NCBI GenBank assembly: GCA_964574635.1 | Contig: CAZNOG010000006.1 | Span: forward strand, 62,001 to 126,000 | DNA: 64,000 bases | DNA from: CAZNOG01 sp964574635 | GTDB lineage: Bacteria; Bacteroidota; Bacteroidia; Flavobacteriales_D; Cryomorphaceae | Reading direction: 5' to 3' | Shown here: positions 26,189 to 36,008 of the stretch, one piece after another | How positions within the stretch are numbered: position 1 is the stretch's first letter | How the letters are laid out: the number at the start of each line of letters is the position of its first letter | Translations under genes and position numbers: made by a program | Notes under the pieces: model-generated | Database searches by the model: none | Told to the model about the DNA's origin: nothing | The model's input: the letters and a program-made list of their open reading frames with translations, nothing else

Positions 26189-27250
26189 ATGGAACCTAGT
26201 TATAATACACCAATGGACACAACACCGAATGATTTGACGGCCTCTGGCGGTTCCCCCGGAACTTCGGGGATTCAGGCACTGAATGAAAAAATCAAGCGCG
26301 AGAGTGCCTTCGTGGAGCTCATCACCTTGGAAATGGAAAAAGTCATCGTCGGGCAGCGCGACATGGTCGACAAACTCTTGATCGCACTGCTGGCCGATGG
26401 GCACATTCTACTCGAAGGCGTTCCCGGTTTGGCGAAAACGTTGGCGATAAAAGCTTTGGCCGGTTGTATCGACGTGGATTTCAGCCGCATCCAATTCACT
26501 CCCGACCTTCTCCCGGCAGACGTGGTCGGCACCATGATTTACAACCCGAAAAACCAAGAGTTCTCCGTCAAGAAAGGACCCATCTTCGCGCATTTCGTCC
26601 TCGCCGATGAGATCAACCGTGCACCGGCCAAGGTGCAAAGCGCCCTTCTCGAGGCCATGCAGGAAAGACAAGTGACCATCGGCAGCGACACGTTCGCATT
26701 GCCTCAACCATTTATGGTTTTGGCCACCCAAAACCCCATCGAACAGGAGGGCACCTACCCCCTGCCGGAAGCACAAGTAGACCGCTTCATGCTGAAAGTG
26801 GTTTTGGATTACCCCAAAAAAGAAGAAGAAGGCCAAATCCTGCGCACCAACGTATCGGCGGGTCAGTTTCCAACCACGAAAAAAGTCGTGGACCCCGAAA
26901 CCATTCTCAAGGCGCGGTCCCTCGTGCGGGAAGTGTACATGGACGAGAAAATCGAAAAATACATCGTCGATTTGGTGTACTCGACGCGGACACCTCAGGA
27001 TTACGGCATGAACGACTTGAAGGAACTGATCAGTTTCGGCGCTTCACCACGTGCGAGCATCGGCATGGCTCTGGCGGCGAAAACGTATGCTTTTCTCGAC
27101 CACCGCGGATACGTCATTCCCGAAGATGTACGCGCCGTGGCACCGGATGTCATGAGGCACCGCGTAGGATTGTCATACGAGGCGGAGGCTGAAAACGTGA
27201 AAGTGGAGGACGTAATCAAACGCGTGCTCAACACCGTGGAAGTTCCTTAA
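26189..27250 (+). CDS. MoxR family AAA+ ATPase
   Basis: Cytosolic AAA+ ATPase of 353 residues, the first gene of the Bat cluster. Walker A is in LLEGVPGLAKTLAIKAL, Walker B in FVLADEINRA, sensor 1 in MVLATQNPIEQEGTYPLPEAQVDRF, and the lid domain follows. MoxR proteins act as chaperone-like partners of von Willebrand factor A (VWA) proteins, several of which are encoded directly downstream. An ATG eight codons further (26213) is also possible. A near-consensus -7 box (TAACTTAG at 26148-26155) lies upstream. Confidence 0.92.
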   Translation: MEPSYNTPMDTTPNDLTASGGSPGTSGIQALNEKIKRESAFVELITLEMEKVIVGQRDMVDKLLIALLADGHILLEGVPGLAKTLAIKALAGCIDVDFSRIQFTPDLLPADVVGTMIYNPKNQEFSVKKGPIFAHFVLADEINRAPAKVQSALLEAMQERQVTIGSDTFALPQPFMVLATQNPIEQEGTYPLPEAQVDRFMLKVVLDYPKKEEEGQILRTNVSAGQFPTTKKVVDPETILKARSLVREVYMDEKIEKYIVDLVYSTRTPQDYGMNDLKELISFGASPRASIGMALAAKTYAFLDHRGYVIPEDVRAVAPDVMRHRVGLSYEAEAENVKVEDVIKRVLNTVEVP

Positions 27251-27267
27251 GATTTTAAGTTTTAAAG

Positions 27268-28140
27268 ATGGCTACCGATACGGCGGAACTGCTTAAAAAG
27301 GTCAGGCGGATCGAGCTGAAAACGCGTGGACTCACGAACCAAATATTCGGTGGCGAGTACCATTCGGCTTTCAAGGGTCGCGGTATGGCTTTCAGCGAAG
27401 TAAGGGAGTACATTCCGGGCGATGAAGTGCGCACCATCGATTGGAACGTCACCGCTCGGTTGGGTGTCCCCTACGTAAAGGTTTTCGAAGAAGAGCGCGA
27501 ATTGACCGTCATCCTGATGGTCGACATTTCGGCGAGCGACCGCTTCGGCACGCGAAAAAGGGAAAAAAGCGACCTCATCACCGAAATATGCGCGGTTCTG
27601 GCCTTCTCGGCCATGACCAACAACGACAAAATCGGGGTGATCTTTTTCACCGACCGCGTCGAAAAATTCATTCCCCCTAAAAAAGGAAAGTCCCACATCT
27701 TGCGAATCATCAGGGAATTGCTGGAATTCGAGCCCGAAGGCAAAGGCACCGACATTACCGAGGCTCTGCGCTACCTCAACAACGTGGTGAAGAAACGCAG
27801 CATCGCATTCCTCCTGACCGATTTCAACGACGAGGGGTACGAAGAAGCGCTCAAACCCGCCAGCCGCAAACACGACTTGGTGGCTTTGCACATTTACGAC
27901 CAAAGGGAACTGACCATCCCGAACATCGGGTTGGTGCCGTTTTCAGATCCGGAAACGGATGAGGAAATCTGGGTGAACACGTCTTCGGCCAAGACCAGAA
28001 AAGCCTACGAGGAAAACGCGGCCAAAATGATGTACCGAGCCGAATCGGCGTGCAAACGCGCCGGTGTCGACCGCGCAGTCATCGCAACTCACGAATCGTA
28101 CATCACCCCACTGAGAGGTTTATTCGACAAGCGTTCATGA
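27268..28140 (+). CDS. DUF58 domain protein (VWA-like, MoxR partner)
   Basis: Protein of 290 residues with the DUF58 signature GRGMAFSEVREYIPGDEVRTIDWNVTAR, then a VWA-like core with a MIDAS-type DxSxS in LMVDISASD. No membrane segment is visible, so it is probably cytosolic. It lies 17 bases after moxR and overlaps the next gene by ATGA, so it is clearly part of the Bat operon. It is a likely direct partner of the MoxR ATPase. Confidence 0.9.
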   Translation: MATDTAELLKKVRRIELKTRGLTNQIFGGEYHSAFKGRGMAFSEVREYIPGDEVRTIDWNVTARLGVPYVKVFEEERELTVILMVDISASDRFGTRKREKSDLITEICAVLAFSAMTNNDKIGVIFFTDRVEKFIPPKKGKSHILRIIRELLEFEPEGKGTDITEALRYLNNVVKKRSIAFLLTDFNDEGYEEALKPASRKHDLVALHIYDQRELTIPNIGLVPFSDPETDEEIWVNTSSAKTRKAYEENAAKMMYRAESACKRAGVDRAVIATHESYITPLRGLFDKRS

Positions 28141-29105
28141 GGTCTTTCGGTTTCATAGCGTTGATTTTGTGCGGCCTGCCCTTTGTCGGTACCGCCCAAA
28201 CGGTCGATGCCACTATCGATCGGCGGGAGATCCTCATCGGCGAACAAGCCGTGATCCGCCTGTCGGTGAATTATCCCAAAGACCGCGTTCCCGACGTACT
28301 TTTCCCCGATCCGGCGAATCATCTCCCCGAAAAGGTGGAAATCCTCTCCACCAAAAGCATCGATACGCTTGAAACGGGGGCGGACGTGTCGACCACGCGC
28401 ATGGAAAGGGCGTTTACCGTGACGTCATTCGATTCGGGGTATTACGCTTTCCCGCCCTTCGACTTCGTGATCAACGGCGATACCCAGCGCACCGAAGCCT
28501 TCCTCCTCACGGTCAAAACCATTGAAATCGATACCACGGCCGGTCCGAAAAACATCAAAGACATCTACCCCGTCGAGGTGACGTGGAAGGATTATCTCTC
28601 CATTTACAGCCCCTATATCCTGGGTGGCTTGGGGCTGTTGGTCGCGGTTTTGGCGTCGATATGGTACATCCGAAAACGACTTAAGGCCCAACGCGAAAAG
28701 CCCGACTACGAACCGACGGAAGAAGCCTTGCCGGCCGATCAAAAGGCTCGGGAAGAATTGGAACGCATCGCACGAGAGAGAATTTACACGCGGGGGCTTG
28801 TGAAGAAATACCACACGGAAATCACCGACGTCATCCGCGACTATTTGGAAGATGCAGCCGACATCCCGGCTCAGGAACTCACCTCCCGGCAAATCCTTCA
28901 GCGACTGAAATATTCCGGAATCGATGAAAAAGAAATGCACTCGCTCAGGGAATTGTTGACGAGGGCCGATATGGTCAAATTCGCCAAGGAAACACCCGGC
29001 GAACAGGAAAACGAAGCGGCGATCCGTCAGGCGATGGTTTTTGTGGATGGGACGGCACCGATCTGGTTGAACTCGGAAAAGGACAATGATGACTCACCGG
29101 CGTAA
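28137..29105 (+). CDS. Bat operon membrane protein
   Basis: Protein of 322 residues: signal peptide (FIALILCGLPFVGTAQ), a ~140-residue beta-rich periplasmic region (DATIDRREILIGEQAVIRLSVNYPKD… similar in style to BatD), one membrane helix (YILGGLGLLVAVLASIWYI), and a ~120-residue cytoplasmic helical tail with YHTEITDVIRDYLEDAADIPAQELTSRQIL. It occupies the position of the unnamed gene found between the DUF58 and batA genes in Bacteroidota. The start at 28137 follows from the ATGA overlap; the longer frame upstream overlaps the DUF58 gene. Confidence 0.82.
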   Translation: MRSFGFIALILCGLPFVGTAQTVDATIDRREILIGEQAVIRLSVNYPKDRVPDVLFPDPANHLPEKVEILSTKSIDTLETGADVSTTRMERAFTVTSFDSGYYAFPPFDFVINGDTQRTEAFLLTVKTIEIDTTAGPKNIKDIYPVEVTWKDYLSIYSPYILGGLGLLVAVLASIWYIRKRLKAQREKPDYEPTEEALPADQKAREELERIARERIYTRGLVKKYHTEITDVIRDYLEDAADIPAQELTSRQILQRLKYSGIDEKEMHSLRELLTRADMVKFAKETPGEQENEAAIRQAMVFVDGTAPIWLNSEKDNDDSPA

Positions 29106-30165
29106 GATATTCATAGGGTATGCCCTTGCCGCCTTGGCGGTGATCTTTGTCGCGTGGTGGCAAGTGAAAGGCGCCTATCTGTTCGCGTCTCCCAAACTGT
29201 TCTACTTGCTTCTTCTGCTCCCCCTGCTCATGGTTTACGATATTTGGGTGGAGCCTTGGCGCAAACCGAGAGTCAAACTTTCCACGCTTTCGCTGTTTCC
29301 GGAAACGGGCCGACTGAAAACGGGTTTGCTCATGGGATTCCCCCGCTTTCTGCGGTACTTGGCGTTGGCGGCCATCATCATCGCCGTGGCACGGCCCCAA
29401 TCGCGGCTCAGTTGGCAAAACACCACCACGGAAGGAATCGATATCGTTATCGCCATGGACATCTCGGCATCCATGCTCGCCAAGGATTTCGAGCCCAATC
29501 GTTTGGACGCCGCCAAAGAGGTGGCCGCACAGTTCATCCAAGGCCGGCCCAACGACCGCATGGGATTGGTCGTTTACGAAGGGGAAGCTTTCACCCAGTG
29601 CCCCCTCACAACCGACCACCGCGTGTTGCTCAACCTGTTGGGAGAAATTCGAACCGGTATGATCGAAGGAGGAACCGCCATCGGGATGGGATTGGCTACC
29701 GCCGTGAACCGACTCCGCGAGAGCGACGCAAAGAGCCGCGTGGTCATTCTGTTGACCGACGGCGACAATAACGCCGGCTCCATCTCCCCCCTTACCGCCG
29801 CCGAAATCGCAAAATCCATGGGTGTGAGAGTGTACTCCATCGGCGTGGGCACGCATGGCCGGGCGCTATCCCCTGTGGCCATCTACCCCGACGGCAGCTA
29901 CAAATACGAATACCTCGAGGTGAAAATCGACGAAAAAACCCTGCAACAGATCGCCGAAATGACCGACGGGGCCTATTTCCGCGCCACCGACCGGCAGAGC
30001 CTGGCGGGGATTTACAGCGAAATCGACAAGTTGGAAAAGACCAAAATCCACGTGACCGAGCACAGCCAACGCTCCGAAGAATTTTACCTCTTTGCGTGGA
30101 TTGGCTTGGGGTTGATCGGAATTGAGTATCTTCTGAAATACCTCTTTTTGAGAACGCTGACCTGA
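29086..30165 (+). CDS. batA: BatA, VWA domain membrane protein
   Basis: Inner-membrane protein of 359 residues. Two N-terminal helices and a third near residue 90 are followed by a VWA domain with MIDAS motif IAMDISASM, the conserved Thr in PLTTDHR and LTDGDNNAGS, and a C-terminal membrane helix. In Bacteroides, Bat proteins contribute to oxygen tolerance, though the mechanism is unsettled. The gene overlaps the preceding one by 20 bases and touches batB. Confidence 0.9.
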   Translation: MMTHRRKIFIGYALAALAVIFVAWWQVKGAYLFASPKLFYLLLLLPLLMVYDIWVEPWRKPRVKLSTLSLFPETGRLKTGLLMGFPRFLRYLALAAIIIAVARPQSRLSWQNTTTEGIDIVIAMDISASMLAKDFEPNRLDAAKEVAAQFIQGRPNDRMGLVVYEGEAFTQCPLTTDHRVLLNLLGEIRTGMIEGGTAIGMGLATAVNRLRESDAKSRVVILLTDGDNNAGSISPLTAAEIAKSMGVRVYSIGVGTHGRALSPVAIYPDGSYKYEYLEVKIDEKTLQQIAEMTDGAYFRATDRQSLAGIYSEIDKLEKTKIHVTEHSQRSEEFYLFAWIGLGLIGIEYLLKYLFLRTLT

Positions 30166-31310
30166 TGAAGAAAACCGTCAAATACAAATTGGGATACATC
30201 CTGCTGGCCGCTCTCCTACTCGAAGTGCTGCTGTGGGCGCTGTTCGCCGCGGTGGTTTTCGTGGTGATGGACACCGTGCCCGGTTTGCGCATGGAAGCCC
30301 CCCACCGGTGGGTGTTGTTTTTCTCCGGCCCGATCATGTTGGCCTTGTTCATGTGGTCTCTCACGTCCAAAAACAAGCGTTTGGAATCCTTTGCCGAGCC
30401 CGACTTGCTGAGCGGTTTGGTACGCGATATCTCAAACGTAAATACCGCCGTGAAATACCTGCTTTGGAGGTTGGCCGCCGCGTTCCTGATCACCGCGCTG
30501 ATCAATCCTCAATTGGGATCGAAGATGGCCGAAGCGAAAGTCAGCGGGATTGAAATCGTACTCGCGGTCGACGTTTCGAACAGCATGCTCGCCGAGGATT
30601 TGACCCCCAATCGCCTCACCAGGGCCAAGCGGGCCATTGAGCGCATGGTCGACAACCTTCGGGGCGATAAAATCGGGATCGTGGTGTTTGCGGGACAGCC
30701 TTACGTTCAATTGCCGATTACCACGGATTACGCAGCGGCGAAGTTGTTTTTGTCTTCCATCAACACGGACATCGTTCCCGTGCAAGGAACGAACATCGGC
30801 GCAGCCATCGAGCTGAGCGCGGAGAGTTTCCGCTTCGACAGCCCGGCCGAGAAGGTCATCATCGTCATCACCGACGGGGAAAACCACGAAGCCGATGCCG
30901 TTGAAGCGGCGCGTGAGGCGGCCGATAAGGGCATCGCCGTGTACACGATCGGCATCGGTTCGCCCGAAGGCGTGCCCATCCCACTGTATTCCGGATCGAT
31001 GCGAACCGGTTACCGCACGGATTCCGAAGGAAACGTCGTCGTTTCGAAATTGCACGAGGGGATGTTGCGCCAAATCGCCGAAGCCGGAAACGGTTCGTAC
31101 TTCCGTGCGTCGAACGCGGAAATCGGCTTGATGCCCCTTCTGGAAGAACTCGAAGGAATGGAAAAAACCGAATTCGGCACGGTGGCCTACAGCGAATACG
31201 AAGACCGGTTTCAAATTTTCCTGTTGTTGGGTTTGGCCTGCCTATTGTTGGAAGCTCTTTTGCGCGAGAAACGCGGGGCTTTGGCCAAGCGCATCAAAAT
31301 TTTTGATTGA
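30165..31310 (+). CDS. batB: BatB, VWA domain membrane protein
   Basis: Paralogue of BatA with 381 residues. It has the same layout: two N-terminal helices, a third near residue 100, a VWA domain with AVDVSNSM and ITDGENHEA, and a C-terminal helix (IFLLLGLACLLLEALL). It overlaps the batA stop by one base. BatA and BatB are expected to interact through their periplasmic or cytoplasmic VWA domains and with MoxR; this is inferred from the family. Confidence 0.9.
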   Translation: MKKTVKYKLGYILLAALLLEVLLWALFAAVVFVVMDTVPGLRMEAPHRWVLFFSGPIMLALFMWSLTSKNKRLESFAEPDLLSGLVRDISNVNTAVKYLLWRLAAAFLITALINPQLGSKMAEAKVSGIEIVLAVDVSNSMLAEDLTPNRLTRAKRAIERMVDNLRGDKIGIVVFAGQPYVQLPITTDYAAAKLFLSSINTDIVPVQGTNIGAAIELSAESFRFDSPAEKVIIVITDGENHEADAVEAAREAADKGIAVYTIGIGSPEGVPIPLYSGSMRTGYRTDSEGNVVVSKLHEGMLRQIAEAGNGSYFRASNAEIGLMPLLEELEGMEKTEFGTVAYSEYEDRFQIFLLLGLACLLLEALLREKRGALAKRIKIFD

Positions 31311-31323
31311 CAAATTGACAGAC

Positions 31324-32139
31324 ATGACCTTCCCAATCGCACGATACTTCCTGTTGTCAGCCGTCCTGACCTTTCTGTTCTTGCCGGCACAAGCACAGAA
31401 GGAAAAGCTGAATACCCGGGAGGGCAACGAACAGTACAAAAGCGGCCGATACGACGAGGCCATTCGCGAATACACGGAGGCGCTGAAAAAAAATCCGGAG
31501 TACACCGAAGCGCTGTTCAATACCGGAAACGCGCTCCAGGAAAAATCCCGTCGACTGTTTGAAACCGCGGAAAAAACCGAAGACCAGGCCCAGCGCGAAG
31601 CGCTGTTGAAGGAAGCGGTGGAACTGAGCACGAAAGCGGCCTCGCAGTTCGCCGCCGTGGCGAGCAAAGCGAAAACAAGGGAGGAGAAGAACAAGGCGCA
31701 GTATAATTTGGGCAACGCACGCTTATTCAGCGGTGAATTGGAACAAAGTATCGAGGCCTACAAAGAAGCTTTGCGCAACAATCCCGACGACGACGACGCC
31801 CGGTACAATCTCGCCTATGCCCAACATCTGCTGCAGAAAAACCAAAACGAAAGCGAGGGGGGTGACCAAGAACAGGATCCCCAACAGGAAAAAGGCGACC
31901 AAGATTCACAAGAAGAAAACCAACAGGATCAGCAGAATCCACAGGATCAGCAGAACCAACAGGATCAACAAAAAGACCAAAATCAACAGGATCAAGAATC
32001 CTCCCAACCCGATGAACTGACAAAAGAGGAAGCGGAAAAATTATTGGAAGCGCTGTCGCGGGAGGAGAAAAATCTCCAAGAACAATTGAAAAAAGAAAAA
32101 CACAAAGCCACACGCATTAGGGTTGAAAAGGATTGGTAA
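31324..32139 (+). CDS. batC: BatC, TPR protein
   Basis: Exported protein of 271 residues with a signal peptide (YFLLSAVLTFLFLPAQAQ), then tetratricopeptide repeats (EGNEQYKSGRYDEAIREYTEALKKNPEYTEALFNTGNAL and a second set near residue 140). A low-complexity Gln/Asp/Asn stretch of about 45 residues is built from repeated QQDQQN units. The C-terminal VEKDW is the usual ending of BatC. The ATG at 31324 is chosen over a TTG at 31303. Confidence 0.88.
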   Translation: MTFPIARYFLLSAVLTFLFLPAQAQKEKLNTREGNEQYKSGRYDEAIREYTEALKKNPEYTEALFNTGNALQEKSRRLFETAEKTEDQAQREALLKEAVELSTKAASQFAAVASKAKTREEKNKAQYNLGNARLFSGELEQSIEAYKEALRNNPDDDDARYNLAYAQHLLQKNQNESEGGDQEQDPQQEKGDQDSQEENQQDQQNPQDQQNQQDQQKDQNQQDQESSQPDELTKEEAEKLLEALSREEKNLQEQLKKEKHKATRIRVEKDW

Positions 32140-33889
32140 ATATATGGTCGGGGTATTGCTCGCCTTCCTCATGGCGGGCTTTGCAAAGGCACAAGATCCG
32201 GTGTTTACCGCTTCGGTGGATAAGAACCCCGTCGGGTTGAACGACGTGTTTTCCTTGGAAATCACACTGGAAAACGCCCGTGGGGAGATCACTCCGCCCG
32301 ATTTGAGCGACTTTTCCGTGATTTTCGGCCCTGCGCGGTCTTCCAGTTTGCGAATCATCAACGGCCGGCAATCGAGTACATTGAGCCTTACCTACACCAT
32401 GCGCCCCCGATCCGTCGGCACCTTCGAAATCGGCATTGCCAAGGTGACCATAAACGGGAAGGTACTCACCACGTCGCCAATCAAAGTGGAAGTCGTGGAA
32501 GGATCTTCGAGACCTTCGGCCCAGAGTCCCACCGGTGCAACCCGTGGAAGCGTCCAAGAACGCGAGGACCCGAACATCATGGTGCGCATCGAGCTTTCCA
32601 AAAACCGGGCTTACAAGGGAGAAGGCATCGTGGCCACGTACGTGTTGCTGAGCCGATACACCAACTTCAATTTGAGGGACGTCAACTTCCCCACCCTCGA
32701 TGGATTCTGGAGTGAAAACGTCCAGTCGGACCAAACCCGCTGGGAACGCACCTTGGTCACCGTAAACGGATTGAGTTATCGAAAAGCGGTCGTCCGCCGA
32801 CAAGTACTGTTCCCCCAGCGCACGGGTACTTTGAAATTGGAGCCCTTCAGCCTTACGGGCATGGTCAACCGCAGTTTTATCAACCCCGGAACGGAAGTCG
32901 ACGTGCGTAGCAATTCCCCGACCATCGAGGTACTGCCCCTGCCCCGCCCCGAACCCGAAACCTTCCACGGCGCGGTTGGTAACTTGGAAACCGGAGTCTC
33001 CATCGACCGCACTGAAGTGGAAGCGAACGAGGCGATCAAATTGAAGATCAACGTGACGGGTACCGGAAACCTCAAACTGATTTCCGCACCGGAAATTTCC
33101 TTCCCCAAGGATTTCGAAGTGTACGATCCCGAAATCACCGACCGCATCAACATCGGCGCGGGAGGTGTGCGGGGGGCGCGAACGTTTACCTACCTCATCA
33201 TACCGAGATACGCCGGCTCCTACCAAATCCCGGAAATTAATCTCACGCATTTCGATCCCGGGAAAAAGGACTACGTCACCACAACCCACGGTCCTTTCGA
33301 CATCGAAGTGTCGGGTTCGCAAGCGGGAGCCTCCGCCCCGGGCGCGGCCGTCGCCAAAAGTCGGGTGGAAAACAGCGCCACCGATATCAGGTACATCGTT
33401 ACCGATTCGGATAGATTGGAGCGAAAAGGTCAAATGTTCTTTGGCAAATTCGGCTACTGGACGCTGCTCTCGGCGCCGCCCATCCTCCTCGTGGTGTTCG
33501 TATTCGTGATGCGAAGGCGGGAGGAATTGGAAGGCGACGTGGTGGGAAAAATGCGAAGGCGAGCGAAACGCGTGGCCAAATCGCGACTGAAAACAGCCGA
33601 AAATGCCCTGAAAGCATCGGAGAGCAAGCAGTTTTACGCGGAAGTGTCCCGCGCGCTGTTCGGGTATCTGAGCAACAAATTGGGCATCCCGCCGGGACAA
33701 TTAACCAAGTCGGGAATTGCCGATGAACTCCGCCGCCGCGCGATCTCCGAAGAGGTGATCGAAGAGGTGATGCACGTGTTGACCGTAGCCGAGCAGGCCC
33801 GCTTCTCGCCCACCAAACAAGAAGCCGATGAAATGTTTTATCGCCGAAGTGCGGCACTCATTGAAAAACTCGAGGAACTGATCGGATGA
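32123..33889 (+). CDS. batD: BatD, oxygen-tolerance membrane protein
   Basis: Protein of 588 residues: signal peptide, four beta-sandwich-like periplasmic segments (FTASVDKNPVGLNDVFSLEITLENARGEI… is the BatD opening), a membrane helix near residue 450 (YWTLLSAPPILLVVFVFVM), and a cytoplasmic helical tail. I used the TTG start at 32123 because it supplies the basic residues KRIGK needed before the hydrophobic core. The ATG at 32144 would leave none. It overlaps batC by 17 bases and batE by four. Confidence 0.87.
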   Translation: MKRIGKYMVGVLLAFLMAGFAKAQDPVFTASVDKNPVGLNDVFSLEITLENARGEITPPDLSDFSVIFGPARSSSLRIINGRQSSTLSLTYTMRPRSVGTFEIGIAKVTINGKVLTTSPIKVEVVEGSSRPSAQSPTGATRGSVQEREDPNIMVRIELSKNRAYKGEGIVATYVLLSRYTNFNLRDVNFPTLDGFWSENVQSDQTRWERTLVTVNGLSYRKAVVRRQVLFPQRTGTLKLEPFSLTGMVNRSFINPGTEVDVRSNSPTIEVLPLPRPEPETFHGAVGNLETGVSIDRTEVEANEAIKLKINVTGTGNLKLISAPEISFPKDFEVYDPEITDRINIGAGGVRGARTFTYLIIPRYAGSYQIPEINLTHFDPGKKDYVTTTHGPFDIEVSGSQAGASAPGAAVAKSRVENSATDIRYIVTDSDRLERKGQMFFGKFGYWTLLSAPPILLVVFVFVMRRREELEGDVVGKMRRRAKRVAKSRLKTAENALKASESKQFYAEVSRALFGYLSNKLGIPPGQLTKSGIADELRRRAISEEVIEEVMHVLTVAEQARFSPTKQEADEMFYRRSAALIEKLEELIG

Positions 33890-34743
33890 AAACGCTGAGG
33901 AAATCGATGTTCGTTGCGCTGCTCTGCATCCCGCTTGGCGTTTTGACCCAAGTCGACGGCAACTTGCCCACAGATGCCGACAGCGGAATGACGGAGATCT
34001 TACAACCCCAAGGCGTGGCCGCCCCCAATGCGCCTTCTACCACTCCCGACGAAGCCGTGAGCGAATTCGAACGAGGCAACGACGCCTACCGTCAAGGGGA
34101 TTACGAAACCGCATTGGATCATTACCTGCTCGCTGAACCCCACTTCGAAGGATTCGCCATCAACTACAACCTCGGTAACGCGTACTTCAAAATGGGGAGA
34201 ATAGCCGAAAGTATACTGCATTACGAGCGCGCCCTGAAATTCGACCCGGCCAATAAAGACCTGTTGTACAACCTTTCACTCGCCAACGAATTGATCGCCG
34301 ACCGCATCGAATCCCTCCCGAAGAGCCGATTTTCGAGAGAATGGGAAAGTTTCAAATACGAAACCGGGCCGGATGGTTGGGCGTGGATTTCCATCGTCCT
34401 GTCCCTGCTGGCTTCTTCACTCTTCCTCCTTTTCTTTTTGGGACGAGGAAAAGCGTGGAAAAGGTTGGGATTTTTCGGAGGGATCATCGCGGCCGTCCTG
34501 ACCGTGACTACGGTATCTCTGGCGCGATCTGCCGAGCGATTCAGGTACGCGGAAAGAGCCGCCATCGTGTATTCGCCGAAAATAGACGTGAAAAGCGAAC
34601 CCCGGGGTGGAAGCGTCAACGTATTCACCCTCCACGCCGGTACCAAAGTCAAAATTCTTGAGAAGGAAGGCGAATGGTATGAAATTCAAATCGCCAACGG
34701 CAGCAGGGGCTGGATACACCAAAACGAACTTGGCCTGATTTGA
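33886..34743 (+). CDS. batE: BatE, TPR and SH3-like protein
   Basis: Protein of 285 residues, last in the Bat operon. The order is: signal peptide, TPR pair (FERGNDAYRQGDYETALDHYLLAEP, YNLGNAYFKMGRIAESILHYERAL), two membrane helices (WAWISIVLSLLASSLFLLFF and FGGIIAAVLTVTTVSLA), and a bacterial SH3-like domain at the C-terminus (VKSEPRGGSVNVFTLHAGTKVKILEKEGEWYEIQ…GWIHQNEL). It probably anchors the Bat complex and contacts cell-wall or protein ligands. Confidence 0.87.
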   Translation: MKTLRKSMFVALLCIPLGVLTQVDGNLPTDADSGMTEILQPQGVAAPNAPSTTPDEAVSEFERGNDAYRQGDYETALDHYLLAEPHFEGFAINYNLGNAYFKMGRIAESILHYERALKFDPANKDLLYNLSLANELIADRIESLPKSRFSREWESFKYETGPDGWAWISIVLSLLASSLFLLFFLGRGKAWKRLGFFGGIIAAVLTVTTVSLARSAERFRYAERAAIVYSPKIDVKSEPRGGSVNVFTLHAGTKVKILEKEGEWYEIQIANGSRGWIHQNELGLI

Positions 34744-34850
34744 ATCGCGGGGGTTGCCCTCGCATCAGTTGATTCAATTTCGAAGTTCCCGGAATCATTT
34801 TTCCAAGTTCAGATAGACGTCCTATCCCGGGGGGAACCACCGTATTGACG

Positions 34851-34868
34851 ACACACCCACAAAGACCC
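34851..34868 (-). repeat. Dispersed GTTTTTGTGGGTG motif, copy D
   Basis: On the minus strand this reads GGGTCTTTGTGGGTGTGT. The following bases GTCGTC are also shared with copy C. The 335-base spacer between batE and the next gene contains nothing else that I recognise. Confidence 0.6.
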
Positions 34869-35078
34869 TAAAACCCTACGCGTTACGGGTCCGCACCTCT
34901 GTATGGGTTTCTTTTGATTTTATTTGCATCCATTAACCTTTTCCAGTACATTGGCGGCGATTATCGAGACGTCGAAAGAAATCCCCACTCCTTCGAAAAT
35001 TCCCGGATTCAGTCGGAACGCTTGTGTCCGTAGGCGCATCCAAGGCAATTTCCGTTTGGAGGTAGCAAATAACCACTC

Positions 35079-35981
35079 ATGAAAACCACTCCTTTCCTCG
35101 GCATTCTGACCGTGTTCATCCTCCTTCCTTTCCTCGGGATATCGCAAGATCTGCTGGTGACCACCGCGGGCGATTCTCTCGAGGTCAAAGTGACCCAAGA
35201 GACGAACACGCACGTCTACTACTCGATGCAAAACCCGCATACCGGCTCGATAATCAATGGAATAAAACCCCACTCGGAAATAAGTTCGATCATTAGGAAC
35301 TACCGGACGGCGGGAACCCAGCAGGCGGAGGAAGAAATCATAAATACGGGAGAGGTGGTCCCGGAAGATATGGTCGGTTTTCGCTTCGGATTGCAAGGCG
35401 GCTATTCCCGTCGGATCGGAAAAACTCCCGAGGGATTGAATCAAGCACAGAAATCGTACATCGAAGAAATGAAGAACGGGTTCTTCATCTCGGGCGATTT
35501 AACTTACTTCTTTAACGAAAAGTCCGGCGTTGGTGTATCGGGCGATTTATTTTCGTCCACGGCGAGTACAATAACCAGCGTGGATTTTGACGACGGTACC
35601 TCGGCGACGGCCAGGATGGAGGAAAAGGTGCGGTTGCTGTTCGTCGGACCGTATTACGCCATGCGGTTTTTCAATTGGAACAAGAAGAATTGCGGCATAA
35701 TGAAGGTGGGCATGGGTTATCTGGGTTACAACAACGACATTGAACTCATTTTTCCCATGACGGCAAAGGGCGCCACGGCATCCGTGTTGTTCGAGTTCGG
35801 CTACGATTTTAAAATCAGCGAAACGATGGCCCTGGGTATTGTGTTTTCCTATTATTCGGGCGTATTGACGCAGTTCGAAATACATTACCCCGACGGCACG
35901 TCCGAGCGCATCGAATTGGACAAGAGCTCCTACGAAAACGTGGGGCGCATCAATTTGGGCGTCGGTCTGAGGTTCATGTAA
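35079..35981 (+). CDS. Outer-membrane beta-barrel protein (paralogue of the gene at 60.5 kb)
   Basis: Exported protein of 300 residues with a signal peptide (GILTVFILLPFLGISQ). A short N-terminal domain opens with LLVTTAGDSLEVKVTQETNTHVYYS…, then a C-terminal ~190-residue barrel ends in VGRINLGVGLRFM. The opening matches the pattern GD(S/T)L…V…YY and an EI…II Ile-rich stretch in the protein at 60537-61439, so the two look paralogous. Such proteins are common in Bacteroidota, and their ligands are unknown. Confidence 0.78.
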   Translation: MKTTPFLGILTVFILLPFLGISQDLLVTTAGDSLEVKVTQETNTHVYYSMQNPHTGSIINGIKPHSEISSIIRNYRTAGTQQAEEEIINTGEVVPEDMVGFRFGLQGGYSRRIGKTPEGLNQAQKSYIEEMKNGFFISGDLTYFFNEKSGVGVSGDLFSSTASTITSVDFDDGTSATARMEEKVRLLFVGPYYAMRFFNWNKKNCGIMKVGMGYLGYNNDIELIFPMTAKGATASVLFEFGYDFKISETMALGIVFSYYSGVLTQFEIHYPDGTSERIELDKSSYENVGRINLGVGLRFM

Positions 35982-36008
35982 ATCCTCACCGGGGAAATCC
36001 CGGTTCGA

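Noticed and set aside
31915..31995. CRISPR-like tandem repeats
   Set aside because: The repeat is in frame inside batC, has no unique spacers, and encodes a Gln/Asp tract. No CRISPR array or cas gene exists in the window.
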